Shown one piece after another: positions 16,885 through 24,918 of a stretch of DNA of 64,000 nt (positions are counted from its first letter, which is position 1; every line of letters begins with the position of its first letter). A program made the position numbers and the translations under genes. Origin of the DNA: Taibaiella sp041660405 (lineage in GTDB: Bacteria > Bacteroidota > Bacteroidia > Chitinophagales > Chitinophagaceae); NCBI GenBank assembly GCA_041660405.1, contig JBAZWL010000007.1, positions 1 through 64,000 of the forward strand, written 5' to 3'. The notes beneath the pieces were generated by a model. It was given only the letters and a program-made list of their open reading frames with translations. It was not told the DNA's origin and searched no databases.

Positions 16885-17778
16885 TTGATTTTAGCTGCAA
16901 TAGATATAGGCTCCAACGCCGCCCGCTTACTGATTACAGAAGTTGCAAAATATAAGGATGGTACAGTAGATTATACCAAACTTAATTTGCTCCGGGTTCC
17001 ATTGCGTCTTGGATTTGATGTATTTGAAGACGGCATCATCCCACCTGCAAAAGTAGAGCAACTGATCAATACCATGAAGGCCTATCAGTTGCTGATGAAG
17101 ATCTATAAAGTGGAAGCCGTGAAAGCCTGTGCTACATCAGCTATGAGAGATGCATCAAACGGAAATAACATCGTGGAGCAGGTGAGGAAACTTACCGGTA
17201 TTGATATCAAAATAATTACGGGCAGCGAAGAAGCGAATGTTATTTATGAAACTCATATTGCAGAAAATCTGAACAGCGGGCAAAGCTATTTATACATTGA
17301 TGTTGGTGGTGGTAGTACGGAACTGACCATGTTCTCTGATAATCATATTGTATTCAAAGAATCTTTTAATATTGGTACCATAAGGCTATTAGGTGATAAG
17401 GTAACAGAAGCACAATGGGAACACATGAAATGGTTTGTGAAAACACATACCCGGAGCATGCAGCCCGTGATAGCTATAGGCTCGGGCGGCAATATCAATA
17501 AGATATTTTCCATTTCAAAAAGAAAAGAAGGCAGACCTTTAAGTCTTGAATTGCTCAAAGATTATCATAAAGAATTAAGTAGTTGCACGCTGGAAGAAAG
17601 AATGCACATCTATAATTTACGGGAAGACCGCGCTGATGTAATTGTACCTGCTTTGCAAATATATACCTCTGTTATGCGCTGGGCCGGGGCCGACGAAATA
17701 TTTGTTCCCAAGATAGGACTTGCAGATGGTTTGATAAAAGTATTGTACCAGGAAAGGATCAAAGCCGATCTGGTTTAA
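16885..17778 (+). CDS. ppx: Exopolyphosphatase / pppGpp phosphatase (Ppx/GppA family)
   Basis: A 297-residue protein of the actin-like ASKHA fold. It has phosphate 1 loop AAIDIGSNAARLLI, the ATSAMRDASNG segment, IITGSEEANVIY and the phosphate 2 loop YIDVGGGSTEL. It corresponds to the short form without the C-terminal HD domain, common in Bacteroidota. The start is a TTG at 16885; no in-frame ATG fits the conserved N-terminus. The gene follows ppk1 on the same strand with a shared terminator at 17982. Polyphosphate versus pppGpp preference cannot be read. Confidence 0.9.
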   Translation: MILAAIDIGSNAARLLITEVAKYKDGTVDYTKLNLLRVPLRLGFDVFEDGIIPPAKVEQLINTMKAYQLLMKIYKVEAVKACATSAMRDASNGNNIVEQVRKLTGIDIKIITGSEEANVIYETHIAENLNSGQSYLYIDVGGGSTELTMFSDNHIVFKESFNIGTIRLLGDKVTEAQWEHMKWFVKTHTRSMQPVIAIGSGGNINKIFSISKRKEGRPLSLELLKDYHKELSSCTLEERMHIYNLREDRADVIVPALQIYTSVMRWAGADEIFVPKIGLADGLIKVLYQERIKADLV

Positions 17779-17821
17779 GTAGTTGCCCATCAAAATCTAC
17801 ATTACATTCCAATAACAATCG

Positions 17822-17901
17822 CATTGTCATGCTGTAAGCATCTACACATCGCTTATAAATGCGTTGCAGCAGGTTGTGTAGATTCCTGCGGAATGACAAT
17901 G
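17822..17901. repeat. 80-bp imperfect palindromic (REP/MITE-like) element
   Basis: The outer arms CATTGTCAT (17822-17830) and ATGACAATG (17893-17901) are perfect complements. So are inner arms ATCTACAC (17840-17847) and GTGTAGAT (17876-17883). The nine bases between arms differ by several changes, some keeping G-U pairing. This is the form of a dispersed palindromic repeat; I recall similar elements with TGTCATGCTG ends in other Bacteroidota. It lies between ppx and its terminator. Confidence 0.65.
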
Positions 17902-17981
17902 GGGTTGAGAAATAGTTGGACTTTCTGGACACTACAAACTTTTTGAGGGTCGGATAAGTATTACAATCTGACAATATTAGG

Positions 17982-18011
17982 ATCCGGGAAATTATTTTTC
18001 CGGATTTTTTT
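17982..18011 (+). terminator. Terminator of the ppk1-ppx unit
   Basis: ATCCGG (17982-17987) pairs with CCGGAT (18000-18005), with GAAA/TTTT pairing inside, and is followed by seven T. Confidence 0.75.
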
Positions 18012-18067
18012 ATTTGCCCTAAGAAAGCAAAAAAAAAGCCCGTCTTTAATTATAGACAAAAACCTAA

Positions 18068-19888
18068 ATGTATATGAAATACCTTATTACCTTCTGCCTC
18101 TTACTTTGGGGCTTTACTTCTAGATCGGAAACAGCAACATTTAATAAACTCGCCGAGGTTAACAAATGTTGGAAAGATCAACACGATATTAGTATAAATG
18201 CTTTGCCTGCCTATCAGCAGCTAACAGAAACAGGTTGGATTAAATTACACCTTGCCCTGGTAGAACAAACATTAAGAAACAGACCTGTATCCGGCCTTAC
18301 CCGGCAGCAATATCAGAACAGGTTGAATGCTTTAGATAATTTGCATCAATACTGGCTGGCAGGTAAATTTCCTCAAAATGAAAATTACAGTTATCGCACA
18401 CCTATTTTTATTGATAATCACAATACTTTTTGTGCTGTAGGTTACCTGGTAAAAGCATCTGGGAATGAAGCTACGTCCAGGATGATAGCCTCCAAAACCA
18501 ACCTGGCTTATGTAAGGGAAATGAACTATCCTGAACTGGACCAATGGGCAGTTGATTATGGGTTTACTAAAGAAGAACTGGCATGGATACAGCCCGGATA
18601 TCCACCAACGCAACAAGCCGCGAAAGTAGGCAATGGTGTTGATGGTGAAGTGTATGAATTGTTTGCAGATGACGCAGATGGGAAATTATATGTAGGTGGT
18701 AGTTTCGTAAATGCAGATGGCAATATTATAGCCAACAATATTGCTTACGTTACCGTGCAAAACAATGTTTATACCTGGCATAAAATGGGCGCTGGTGTTA
18801 ACGGCCCTGTATATGCCATCGCGAAGTTTGACAACAAAATATATGTAGCAGGCAGCTTCTCTATGGCAGGCATTCAATCTGTCACCAATGTGGCTTACTG
18901 GGATGGTACAAGCTGGCATGATGCAGGTTGTACTTATGGTGAGATAAAGGACCTGCTTGTATATAAAAATGAGCTGTATGCCTGCGGCGATTTTGATGTT
19001 TGCGCAGCCTTGTCCGATGTGAATTTTGCCAAATGGAATGGCACACACTGGCAACAAATGCCTAACCTGTATGGTCGCGTAAATACAATGGAGGCAATGG
19101 GTGATGATATTGTGCTGGGCGGCGCTTTTGTATATGGAAGCGATACGTCAAATGTAGTACGCTGGAACCCCCAGTCTTATTACCATGCCTTTGCTAATAG
19201 TATTGGTAATGAGGTAATGGACTTTGAATGGTATAATGATACTTTGTATGCAGCTTGCAAGCAAACATCGCCTACTCAATTGACAAATACATTAATGCAA
19301 TTAAGTGGTAATGAGTGGAAAGTGCCTTCAAGCTTTTCGTTCCTGGAATTTACATCTCCAACTGGCCCGCCAAGTTTTAATACACTTTGTGTAGAGAATA
19401 ATAGTATGATGATCGGTGGAGACTTCCATTACCTGCCTGGAATGGGGACGTTTGCCAGAAATTGTATTAGCATCAATGATGACAACTTTTTCCTTTTGGA
19501 CAGCGCTGTAAATAAAATAGTACGTTTCAAAGGTCAGCTTTATGTAGGTGGTAAGTTTAACCACGGTGGCGAATTCAGTAACGTGGAGCTTAATGGCATT
19601 GCCACAAGAAAATTGCCTACATCAGGTATTCCTGATATTCATGGTGGACAAACATTTGATATTTTCCCTAATCCGGTTAATAGTAATAGAATAACTATCG
19701 AAAATAATTTTGAAGCAAATCAATTAGTGCTCACAGATCTTAGCGGAAGACAATTACTGTCTCTTCCTTTGAAAGATAGAACAGCAAAGCAACAGGTTGA
19801 TTTACCGACAGTAGCTTCAGGAGTTTACATCATAGGAATAAGTAACGCAAAAGGTGAAAAAGTATTAAAGAAGGTTGTAGTCGATTAA
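18068..19888 (+). CDS. Secreted protein with beta-propeller-like repeats and T9SS type A sorting domain
   Basis: A 606-residue protein. The signal peptide covers about residues 1-20 (MKYLITFCLLLWGF). An N-terminal helical domain of about 160 residues includes HNTFCAVGYLV. Next come repeats of the kind KLYVGGSF, KIYVAGSF, ELYACGDF and QLYVGGKF, spaced about 40-60 residues, which suggests a beta-propeller. The last ~75 residues form a type A CTD: FDIFPNPVNSNRITI, then VLTDLSGRQLL and ASGVYIIGI. It is exported by the type IX system. An alternative start two codons downstream (18074) is possible. No enzyme motif is visible. It is a single gene between two terminators. Confidence 0.85.
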   Translation: MYMKYLITFCLLLWGFTSRSETATFNKLAEVNKCWKDQHDISINALPAYQQLTETGWIKLHLALVEQTLRNRPVSGLTRQQYQNRLNALDNLHQYWLAGKFPQNENYSYRTPIFIDNHNTFCAVGYLVKASGNEATSRMIASKTNLAYVREMNYPELDQWAVDYGFTKEELAWIQPGYPPTQQAAKVGNGVDGEVYELFADDADGKLYVGGSFVNADGNIIANNIAYVTVQNNVYTWHKMGAGVNGPVYAIAKFDNKIYVAGSFSMAGIQSVTNVAYWDGTSWHDAGCTYGEIKDLLVYKNELYACGDFDVCAALSDVNFAKWNGTHWQQMPNLYGRVNTMEAMGDDIVLGGAFVYGSDTSNVVRWNPQSYYHAFANSIGNEVMDFEWYNDTLYAACKQTSPTQLTNTLMQLSGNEWKVPSSFSFLEFTSPTGPPSFNTLCVENNSMMIGGDFHYLPGMGTFARNCISINDDNFFLLDSAVNKIVRFKGQLYVGGKFNHGGEFSNVELNGIATRKLPTSGIPDIHGGQTFDIFPNPVNSNRITIENNFEANQLVLTDLSGRQLLSLPLKDRTAKQQVDLPTVASGVYIIGISNAKGEKVLKKVVVD

Positions 19889-19911
19889 GGTTGGATATAG
19901 CGTTGAAGTTG

Positions 19912-19943
19912 ATGCCATCCGGTTTATCCGGATGGCATTTTTT
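19912..19943 (+). terminator. Terminator after the T9SS type A gene
   Basis: ATGCCATCCGG (19912-19922), loop TTTAT, CCGGATGGCAT (19928-19938), then six T. The stem is perfect over 11 bp. Confidence 0.85.
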
Positions 19944-20028
19944 ATCAGCATAACTACAGATTGAATTTAAAATTAACTCTGTTGAAAACACCAGCCACAA
20001 AAATCAATACTATTAGATGAACTAGAAT

Positions 20029-20415
20029 CTAAGGTTGTTTTTTCGCAAAAATCTTATGGGGAACAAAGAAAAAGCCAACAATTTTTCGATTTTTATTGAA
20101 AGTGATTTTAATATCTAATTGTTGTTTCTCAAATTTCGAGTAATAGTAAAAGATTTCATATCCATCTATTTCCTCTTCATTTGTTTCAATATTTTCTATA
20201 TACTTTCCAATTTGTGAAGTTATTGTAACCTCAGTCTGATTCAATAAATCGGGCGTGATTTGATTTCTAACAGATGTGTCCAAATATTTAACTGAAGTAT
20301 CAAACTGTTTATTAAAAAAGCTATTAATAAAAAAGCGTCCTGTTTCATTCATCGATTGACAAAATGAAAAGGAGGGAATCAGCACAAAACAGAAAACTAA
20401 CTTGATCAATTTCAT
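20029..20415 (-). CDS. Secreted DUF3887-like protein at the end of the SDP-type operon
   Basis: A 128-residue protein with a signal peptide (residues 1-19, ending SFC-Q). The mature part reads FFNKQFDTSVKYLDTSVRNQ, then TSQIGKYIEN and a KFEKQQLDIKITFN segment ending in IVGFFF. This matches the DUF3887 pattern, a small alpha+beta fold often found in front of hydrolases. Its start overlaps the end of the DUF1648 gene by four bases, so it belongs to the operon. The role is unknown; a second immunity or accessory factor is possible (inference). Confidence 0.7.
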   Translation of the reverse strand: MKLIKLVFCFVLIPSFSFCQSMNETGRFFINSFFNKQFDTSVKYLDTSVRNQITPDLLNQTEVTITSQIGKYIENIETNEEEIDGYEIFYYYSKFEKQQLDIKITFNKNRKIVGFFFVPHKIFAKKQP

Positions 20416-20837
20416 TTTGATAATCTTTTAAAAAAAGTGAAAACATAAATTAATAATCCCAAGACTATAATAAGTTCAATTGCAGAAAACAAAAAGTGAA
20501 TCTCGCCTTTAAAAATGCTCATGCAAATAGTAAGACCCGTCGAAAGAAGGTTCATCAGAGAAAAGCAAAGAATTATGGCAGTAAATAAACTCGAATAATT
20601 TTTAAATTTTTCGATACGCTCCAGGAACCCAAAAGTGAACGCTAATAAAAATAGAATCAAGGCATGAATAAGCAATAAAATGTAAATAAAACTTTTGGGC
20701 CTAAAGTCATTAGGTACGTATTGAGAATTAAAGTGAGATGGTATTTGATCGGGCAGTTTAGAATATAGAATAAAAATAACTATTAATTCAATAATAGTTG
20801 ATGCTAGCGGTATGTAAATTATCTTATTCACCCTCAT
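20412..20837 (-). CDS. DUF1648 membrane protein, candidate SdpI-like immunity protein
   Basis: A 141-residue protein with four predicted membrane helices. After the first helix comes the DUF1648 signature KLPDQIPSHFNSQYVPNDFR. In Bacillus subtilis SdpI, the immunity and signalling protein against SDP toxin, this same domain opens the protein; SdpI is longer, about 207 residues. The gene follows the SdpB-like gene with a 14-base overlap. By position and domain it is the best immunity candidate. DUF1648 proteins also occur without toxins, so the role is an inference. Confidence 0.75.
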   Translation of the reverse strand: MRVNKIIYIPLASTIIELIVIFILYSKLPDQIPSHFNSQYVPNDFRPKSFIYILLLIHALILFLLAFTFGFLERIEKFKNYSSLFTAIILCFSLMNLLSTGLTICMSIFKGEIHFLFSAIELIIVLGLLIYVFTFFKRLSK

Positions 20838-21771
20838 GATAATTATTTCTATAATTTAGGAAAGGAACATAAAGATATAAAAACAAGCCACCCGCCATTG
20901 CAAAAAAGAATGAAAATAAACCCAAACAGAATAGAAATGATAAGTGTAGACTAATCCCTATTTTGAGTAATAAATTGAAGTACTTTTTCTCTACAAATAA
21001 TCCAATAAAAAGAAGTAACTCAATAGCTAGTACACCCCATGAGATGATAAAGATAAAAATAGGAGATGTAATAAATGGACTTAATATAAATGACTGCCAA
21101 GCATTCATTCCAAAATATGGATCAACCAACCAATAATATACAGCTGTACCATTGCTCCATTCTGGCACAGCGAATTTACTTGTGGCAGAATTAAAGTAAA
21201 TAAATGCCATTTGTAACCTAACAATCAAAAAAAACAAGTTAGACACAATTAAAAGATATGGGCTTAGCTTAATTGGTGAACGTTTCCAATGATTAGGTCT
21301 ATTATCAATTAATGTAATTGGAATAAGAAACAAACATAGGTTTGAACAAATTTGATCTCCCCCATCAAACAACGCACTTGCGCCAATAAAAGAATATGCA
21401 ACCCAAAAATGCAAGATTCCAGTAATACGGGGTCTCCATCCGCCAATAACAACTATTAAAATTATTACGGCAACAACGGTGCCTAAATAAGGGAGATTTT
21501 CATGAAATAACTTAAATAGGTTAATTTTTGAACTTAAAAAAGGAAGTAAATCTAGCCTAGCACTATTTTGGCCTATTGACTGGTTAAAGAGTAGCTTGGG
21601 ATTATTTGTAACCAAGGTCAATAGAGTACAGAGTGCTAGTAAGCTTCTGCTGATTGCTAGCCCATTATTGTAATAATTCCTTGTAGAATATCTTTTGATA
21701 ATTCCATCAATGCTATTATTAATTTTAAAACTGAAGCTCTTTAAAACTATGTTTTTGCTACCTATCGACAT
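20824..21771 (-). CDS. SdpB-family membrane protein of a peptide-toxin system
   Basis: A 315-residue polytopic membrane protein with about seven hydrophobic helices and a charged N-terminal 35 residues. Marker segments are GWRPRITGILHFWVAYSF, then FDGGDQICSNL and LQMAFIYFNSATSKF. These match SdpB-type proteins related to the HTTM/vitamin-K-carboxylase-like fold. In B. subtilis SdpA and SdpB together turn secreted pro-SdpC into the active 42-residue SDP toxin. The gene overlaps its neighbours on both sides by 14 bases. The region is AT-rich: in line 21181-21240 only 16 of 60 bases are G or C. Confidence 0.8.
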   Translation of the reverse strand: MSIGSKNIVLKSFSFKINNSIDGIIKRYSTRNYYNNGLAISRSLLALCTLLTLVTNNPKLLFNQSIGQNSARLDLLPFLSSKINLFKLFHENLPYLGTVVAVIILIVVIGGWRPRITGILHFWVAYSFIGASALFDGGDQICSNLCLFLIPITLIDNRPNHWKRSPIKLSPYLLIVSNLFFLIVRLQMAFIYFNSATSKFAVPEWSNGTAVYYWLVDPYFGMNAWQSFILSPFITSPIFIFIISWGVLAIELLLFIGLFVEKKYFNLLLKIGISLHLSFLFCLGLFSFFFAMAGGLFLYLYVPFLNYRNNYHEGE

Positions 21772-22300
21772 TATACGGCATTACTTTAACTTTTACAATT
21801 TTGGCGTGCATTTCACCCTTAAAGTGTTTTGCCCAGAGGAAAGGTATGGGAGGTTTTTTTTGTAAAATATATGTTCCATCGAAAGAGGGTTGGGGAAAGT
21901 TGCTTTTAAGATGTACCGTTGGCAAAGAATCTAAATTAAAATATTTCAATTGAACATTACAACTAGCCCATTCAGAGGTCTTAATTTTCGCAACTATAGA
22001 ACCTAATTCGATTCCAGAATATTTATTTATTTTTTTTAGGCCAAAAAGATTTACAGGCGAATTAAGCCTTTCGGTAACATCAACTAAATTGTTATTTTCA
22101 ACTTTATAAACATATATGTCATCTTCCTGGGGATTTCTTGTAAAGAATGACCAACCCTGAGGTATGAATGTTAAAGTATTCATCTTTAGCAACTTGGGTG
22201 TAGGAAATAGATTAACCTGAGTTGAGGAAACAATAACTAAAAAACAAGCGCAAAGTAAGAATGCGGTACATCCATAAAAAAACAATCGTATTTTTTTCAT
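21758..22300 (-). CDS. SdpA-family protein of a peptide-toxin system
   Basis: A 180-residue protein with one N-terminal membrane helix (about 8-26). The SdpA hallmark FIPQGWSFFTRNPQ lies near residues 45-58, followed by IYVYKVENNNLVDVTERLNS. Later comes FGLKKINKYSGIELG. In B. subtilis SdpA is a small membrane-associated protein needed with SdpB for toxin maturation; its chemistry is not known. The gene lies 47 bases after the SdpC-like gene and overlaps the SdpB-like gene by 14 bases. Moderate to high confidence, from the PQGWSFFTR motif plus context. Confidence 0.8.
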   Translation of the reverse strand: MKKIRLFFYGCTAFLLCACFLVIVSSTQVNLFPTPKLLKMNTLTFIPQGWSFFTRNPQEDDIYVYKVENNNLVDVTERLNSPVNLFGLKKINKYSGIELGSIVAKIKTSEWASCNVQLKYFNLDSLPTVHLKSNFPQPSFDGTYILQKKPPIPFLWAKHFKGEMHAKIVKVKVMPYNVDR

Positions 22301-22347
22301 TTGGCATGAACGGCAAGCTGACTATTGTCAACTTGCCTTATTTAACT

Positions 22348-23214
22348 TTAGTGCAAGATGGTCGCAATCTGATCGACAAGTACAAGGGGAATATTGCTAT
22401 ACGGACTATTAGCTACATGATTTACATTAACATCGATTTCAACATAATACCTGGCCGCTAGGACTGTGTGGAGTGCAAGGGCTAAGGCTACATATCCTGC
22501 AACAACAACAGCAATAACCAGAACTATTGCTAATGCTAAACATTGTGGGGAGTAAGGGCCACCTGGAGAGCTCATATTTTTCAGGCCATCCCTCATTGTT
22601 TGGGGTAAATCAGGGAAAACATTAGCAATATGTTGAATAGCCTCATCTTTTGAAATGCTCCCGGACTTGAGATCATCATTTATTCGCTCAAGTTCAACAA
22701 ATTTATCTTGGTCAATTGTATTTAATTGGCCATTAACGAAATCTTTTGAATTAGCTCCAAGACCGTATATGTTACAAATTGTACTAAAGGTCAACTTGGT
22801 TGCATTATCAAGGGCATAAGCTATACGCTGATGATCGCCAGAAGTTATTTCAGTTTTAAAGGAAAAAAAGAAATCCGGATTTGATTTCGAAATATTATCT
22901 ATAACTAACTTTTGGAGTATAGCTTCCTGTTGTATTTGGTCAACCTCAGTAATATACAAATCTTTTACCTCTTTCGTACTTTGCAACTCTGGAATAATAT
23001 TCACAAGCGGCCCATTAGCAAAAATAAGGCCCATAAATAAATCCTTCGGAGATAGGTTTGTCATATTCATTTGAGCAGAGTATGTTTTTTTTACATCTTT
23101 TATTGAATCTGCTACTACTTTATCTTTAGTGCAACTAAAAAACAAAAACGAAATGCCTGCAAATATGCCAAGGTGATATTTTATTGTAATTCTTCTAACT
23201 TTTTCTACAATCAT
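22348..23214 (-). CDS. SdpC-family toxin precursor (lipoprotein-like signal)
   Basis: A 288-residue precursor from the ATG at 23212-23214. The signal peptide ends in LFFSC, a lipobox-like site. A central helical region contains SPKDLFMGLIFANGPLVNII, the motif I associate with SdpC relatives. A long hydrophobic stretch (about residues 226-252: LALAIVLVIAVVVAGYVALA and onwards) follows PQC. In B. subtilis SdpC the toxin is cut from such a hydrophobic internal segment. Only one cysteine lies just before the helix here, so the disulfide of SDP is not evident. First gene of the operon, with a -7 box upstream. Cleavage sites are not readable. Confidence 0.75.
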   Translation of the reverse strand: MIVEKVRRITIKYHLGIFAGISFLFFSCTKDKVVADSIKDVKKTYSAQMNMTNLSPKDLFMGLIFANGPLVNIIPELQSTKEVKDLYITEVDQIQQEAILQKLVIDNISKSNPDFFFSFKTEITSGDHQRIAYALDNATKLTFSTICNIYGLGANSKDFVNGQLNTIDQDKFVELERINDDLKSGSISKDEAIQHIANVFPDLPQTMRDGLKNMSSPGGPYSPQCLALAIVLVIAVVVAGYVALALALHTVLAARYYVEIDVNVNHVANSPYSNIPLVLVDQIATILH

Positions 23215-23253
23215 GATGTGAAGTTTAAATGTTAATAGGGTTATATTGTTTAC

Positions 23254-23261
23254 CAAATTTA
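23254..23261 (-). promoter_or_regulatory. -7 box of the SDP-type operon
   Basis: The minus strand reads TAAATTTG (23261-23254), an exact TAnnTTTG match 40 bases upstream of the SdpC start. No TTTG lies exactly 19 bases further upstream. The surroundings are AT-rich, so chance matches are more likely. Confidence 0.4.
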
Positions 23262-23439
23262 AAAAGCATCGTTTTTAATTATGGCAGGAGCAAAAATACA
23301 AAATTTCATATTTAATGCATAAAACATAATAATGTAGGTGTGTAATTCATGACCTTAATGTCTGCATTCTTTCCGCCGATTGGCGTTTTTCAACAACAAC
23401 CGACGGAAGTATAAATCCGACAATGCAAAACAGCCCCTT

Positions 23440-23691
23440 GAAGTGGTAAAAGGCGGTCATGGAATGATAAAAAGTATTTCAGGAACAATAAAAGATACTT
23501 CTGGAAGGCTACAAAGCAACTTCGATATGACACCTCGTCAGTCTGGAGCGATATAATGCACCTTTGGAACGATAAAAGGTTCTCCTGGAATGCTACAAGG
23601 CACCTTCGGTATGGCACCTCGTCAGTCTGGAACGATGCAAGATCGTATCGGTACGATAAAACGTGCACTCAGTGCTATACAAGATAAAAAT
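23440..23691. repeat. 21-bp tandem minisatellite, 12 units
   Basis: Twelve consecutive 21-base units start at 23440 and run to 23691. Most begin GGAA or GGTA followed by a .GATAAAA-like stretch, for example at 23461, 23482, 23566, 23587, 23629 and 23650. A higher-order 84-base period is clear: 23503-23586 and 23587-23670 align unit by unit, with CACCTCGTCAGTCT shared exactly. Because 21 is a multiple of three, both strands carry heptapeptide patterns in open frames, but neither frame has a convincing gene. It fills most of the gap between the SDP operon and the next gene. Confidence 0.85.
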
Positions 23692-23763
23692 CGATACAAA
23701 ATCTGTTTGCAAGGACGAAACAATATAGTTAGGTGCTTTTATACCATTTTTAGCGGTTCGCAA

Positions 23764-24906
23764 TTACAGGTTAAATTTAAAATTAACCGCCATTATCGCA
23801 TTATCGCTATTCTTCTTCATATCAGAGGCTAAATTGAAACCTCCCGACAGAAATGAATTGAAAGCAAGGGTAAAACCCATGTGGAACATATAGCTATCAT
23901 TTTGGCCAGAGAATTGTTTCCGCATAAGTCCAAACATCATTGAACTTTTCTGCGGCATAAAGGCAAAACCTTTTTTGCAATAACCAACCTCAAGGTTGTA
24001 GCTTGCATAATTGTACTTGTTGCCGGTTGTATTGAGAAAGCCGAAAGCAGTAATGTTAACACCCACGAAAGGCTGTAATTTTTTTGTTCCCGAAGGAATC
24101 AGGAAAGCTATTCCCTCCTCAAAATATGGAGAAATGGAATTTGAATAAACTATAGCACCCACCCCTACATAAATACCGATATGCTTGAAAATGCCGGAAC
24201 TATTATCAGTATTAGCTTTTACTATTTTTTCAGTTACCGGGTCATACTTTAAATTAAGTTGATGAGAGCGGGCATTCTGGTTGTTCCATTGATTTCTGTA
24301 TTTACCAATTGTTTCATCAGCAAGGTTACCTAATTTATCAACAGCCTCCGGATCGTTGGCCAGGGCCATGATATCGTTAATGTCTTTCAGTATAAAAGTA
24401 TACTGCACCTGCACCAATCCTGAATCAGTATGTGGTTTGGTCCTGATGCCTACATTTTTAATAACCCTTATAGTGTCAAAACTGGTTTTCAATTGAAAGT
24501 GAGTACCATCTTTATAAGCCAATTGACGTTTCCCTTTTTCTGTCTCCTGGTAATTAAGAGCAATAACTTTCCCGTCCATCGGAATATTCATTTCCAATAG
24601 TTTGGTAGAATAGTTATTGTTAAAAGAATCTTTCAGCATCTTTACCTGGTTGGCTGCTGCTGCTGTTATCGCTTTAAGGTGATTTCTTTCGCCCCAGTCG
24701 CTTAACCGGAGAAAATCTACTTTCAGCATACCGTCATTAGGCAGGACAAATTCAAAATGATGGTTGTACTGCTCCGGATTCAAATGGAACAATTGGGTGC
24801 CCGGCTTTTCCCTGTCTGTTACTACAGATGATTCCATAACGCCCTGGGCAAAACATGGAGCTGCAACACTTAGCCATAACAGCATAAGGACAAATAGTTT
24901 TTTCAT
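23764..24906 (-). CDS. Exported outer-membrane-type protein in an ECF sigma operon
   Basis: A 380-residue protein with a clean signal peptide (residues 1-20, CFA-Q). The N-terminal ~200 residues are mixed and include QYTFILKDINDIMALANDPE. The C-terminal ~140 residues alternate strands and turns (GIYVGVGAIVYS, PFVGVNITAFGFL) and end in FKFNL with a terminal aromatic pattern, as in small outer-membrane beta-barrels. Last gene of a three-gene unit with an ECF sigma factor and a probable anti-sigma factor. Function unknown; a surface-stress sensor or effector would fit. Confidence 0.75.
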   Translation of the reverse strand: MKKLFVLMLLWLSVAAPCFAQGVMESSVVTDREKPGTQLFHLNPEQYNHHFEFVLPNDGMLKVDFLRLSDWGERNHLKAITAAAANQVKMLKDSFNNNYSTKLLEMNIPMDGKVIALNYQETEKGKRQLAYKDGTHFQLKTSFDTIRVIKNVGIRTKPHTDSGLVQVQYTFILKDINDIMALANDPEAVDKLGNLADETIGKYRNQWNNQNARSHQLNLKYDPVTEKIVKANTDNSSGIFKHIGIYVGVGAIVYSNSISPYFEEGIAFLIPSGTKKLQPFVGVNITAFGFLNTTGNKYNYASYNLEVGYCKKGFAFMPQKSSMMFGLMRKQFSGQNDSYMFHMGFTLAFNSFLSGGFNLASDMKKNSDNAIMAVNFKFNL

Positions 24907-24918
24907 AAAAGCGAAGAT

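Noticed and set aside
23390..23668. 92-residue minus-strand frame with heptapeptide repeats
   Set aside because: The pattern follows directly from the 21-bp DNA repeat; there is no signal, start context or partner, and the plus strand is equally patterned.
23440..23691. CRISPR array
   Set aside because: Units are contiguous 21-mers without unique spacers, degenerate, and no cas genes are nearby.
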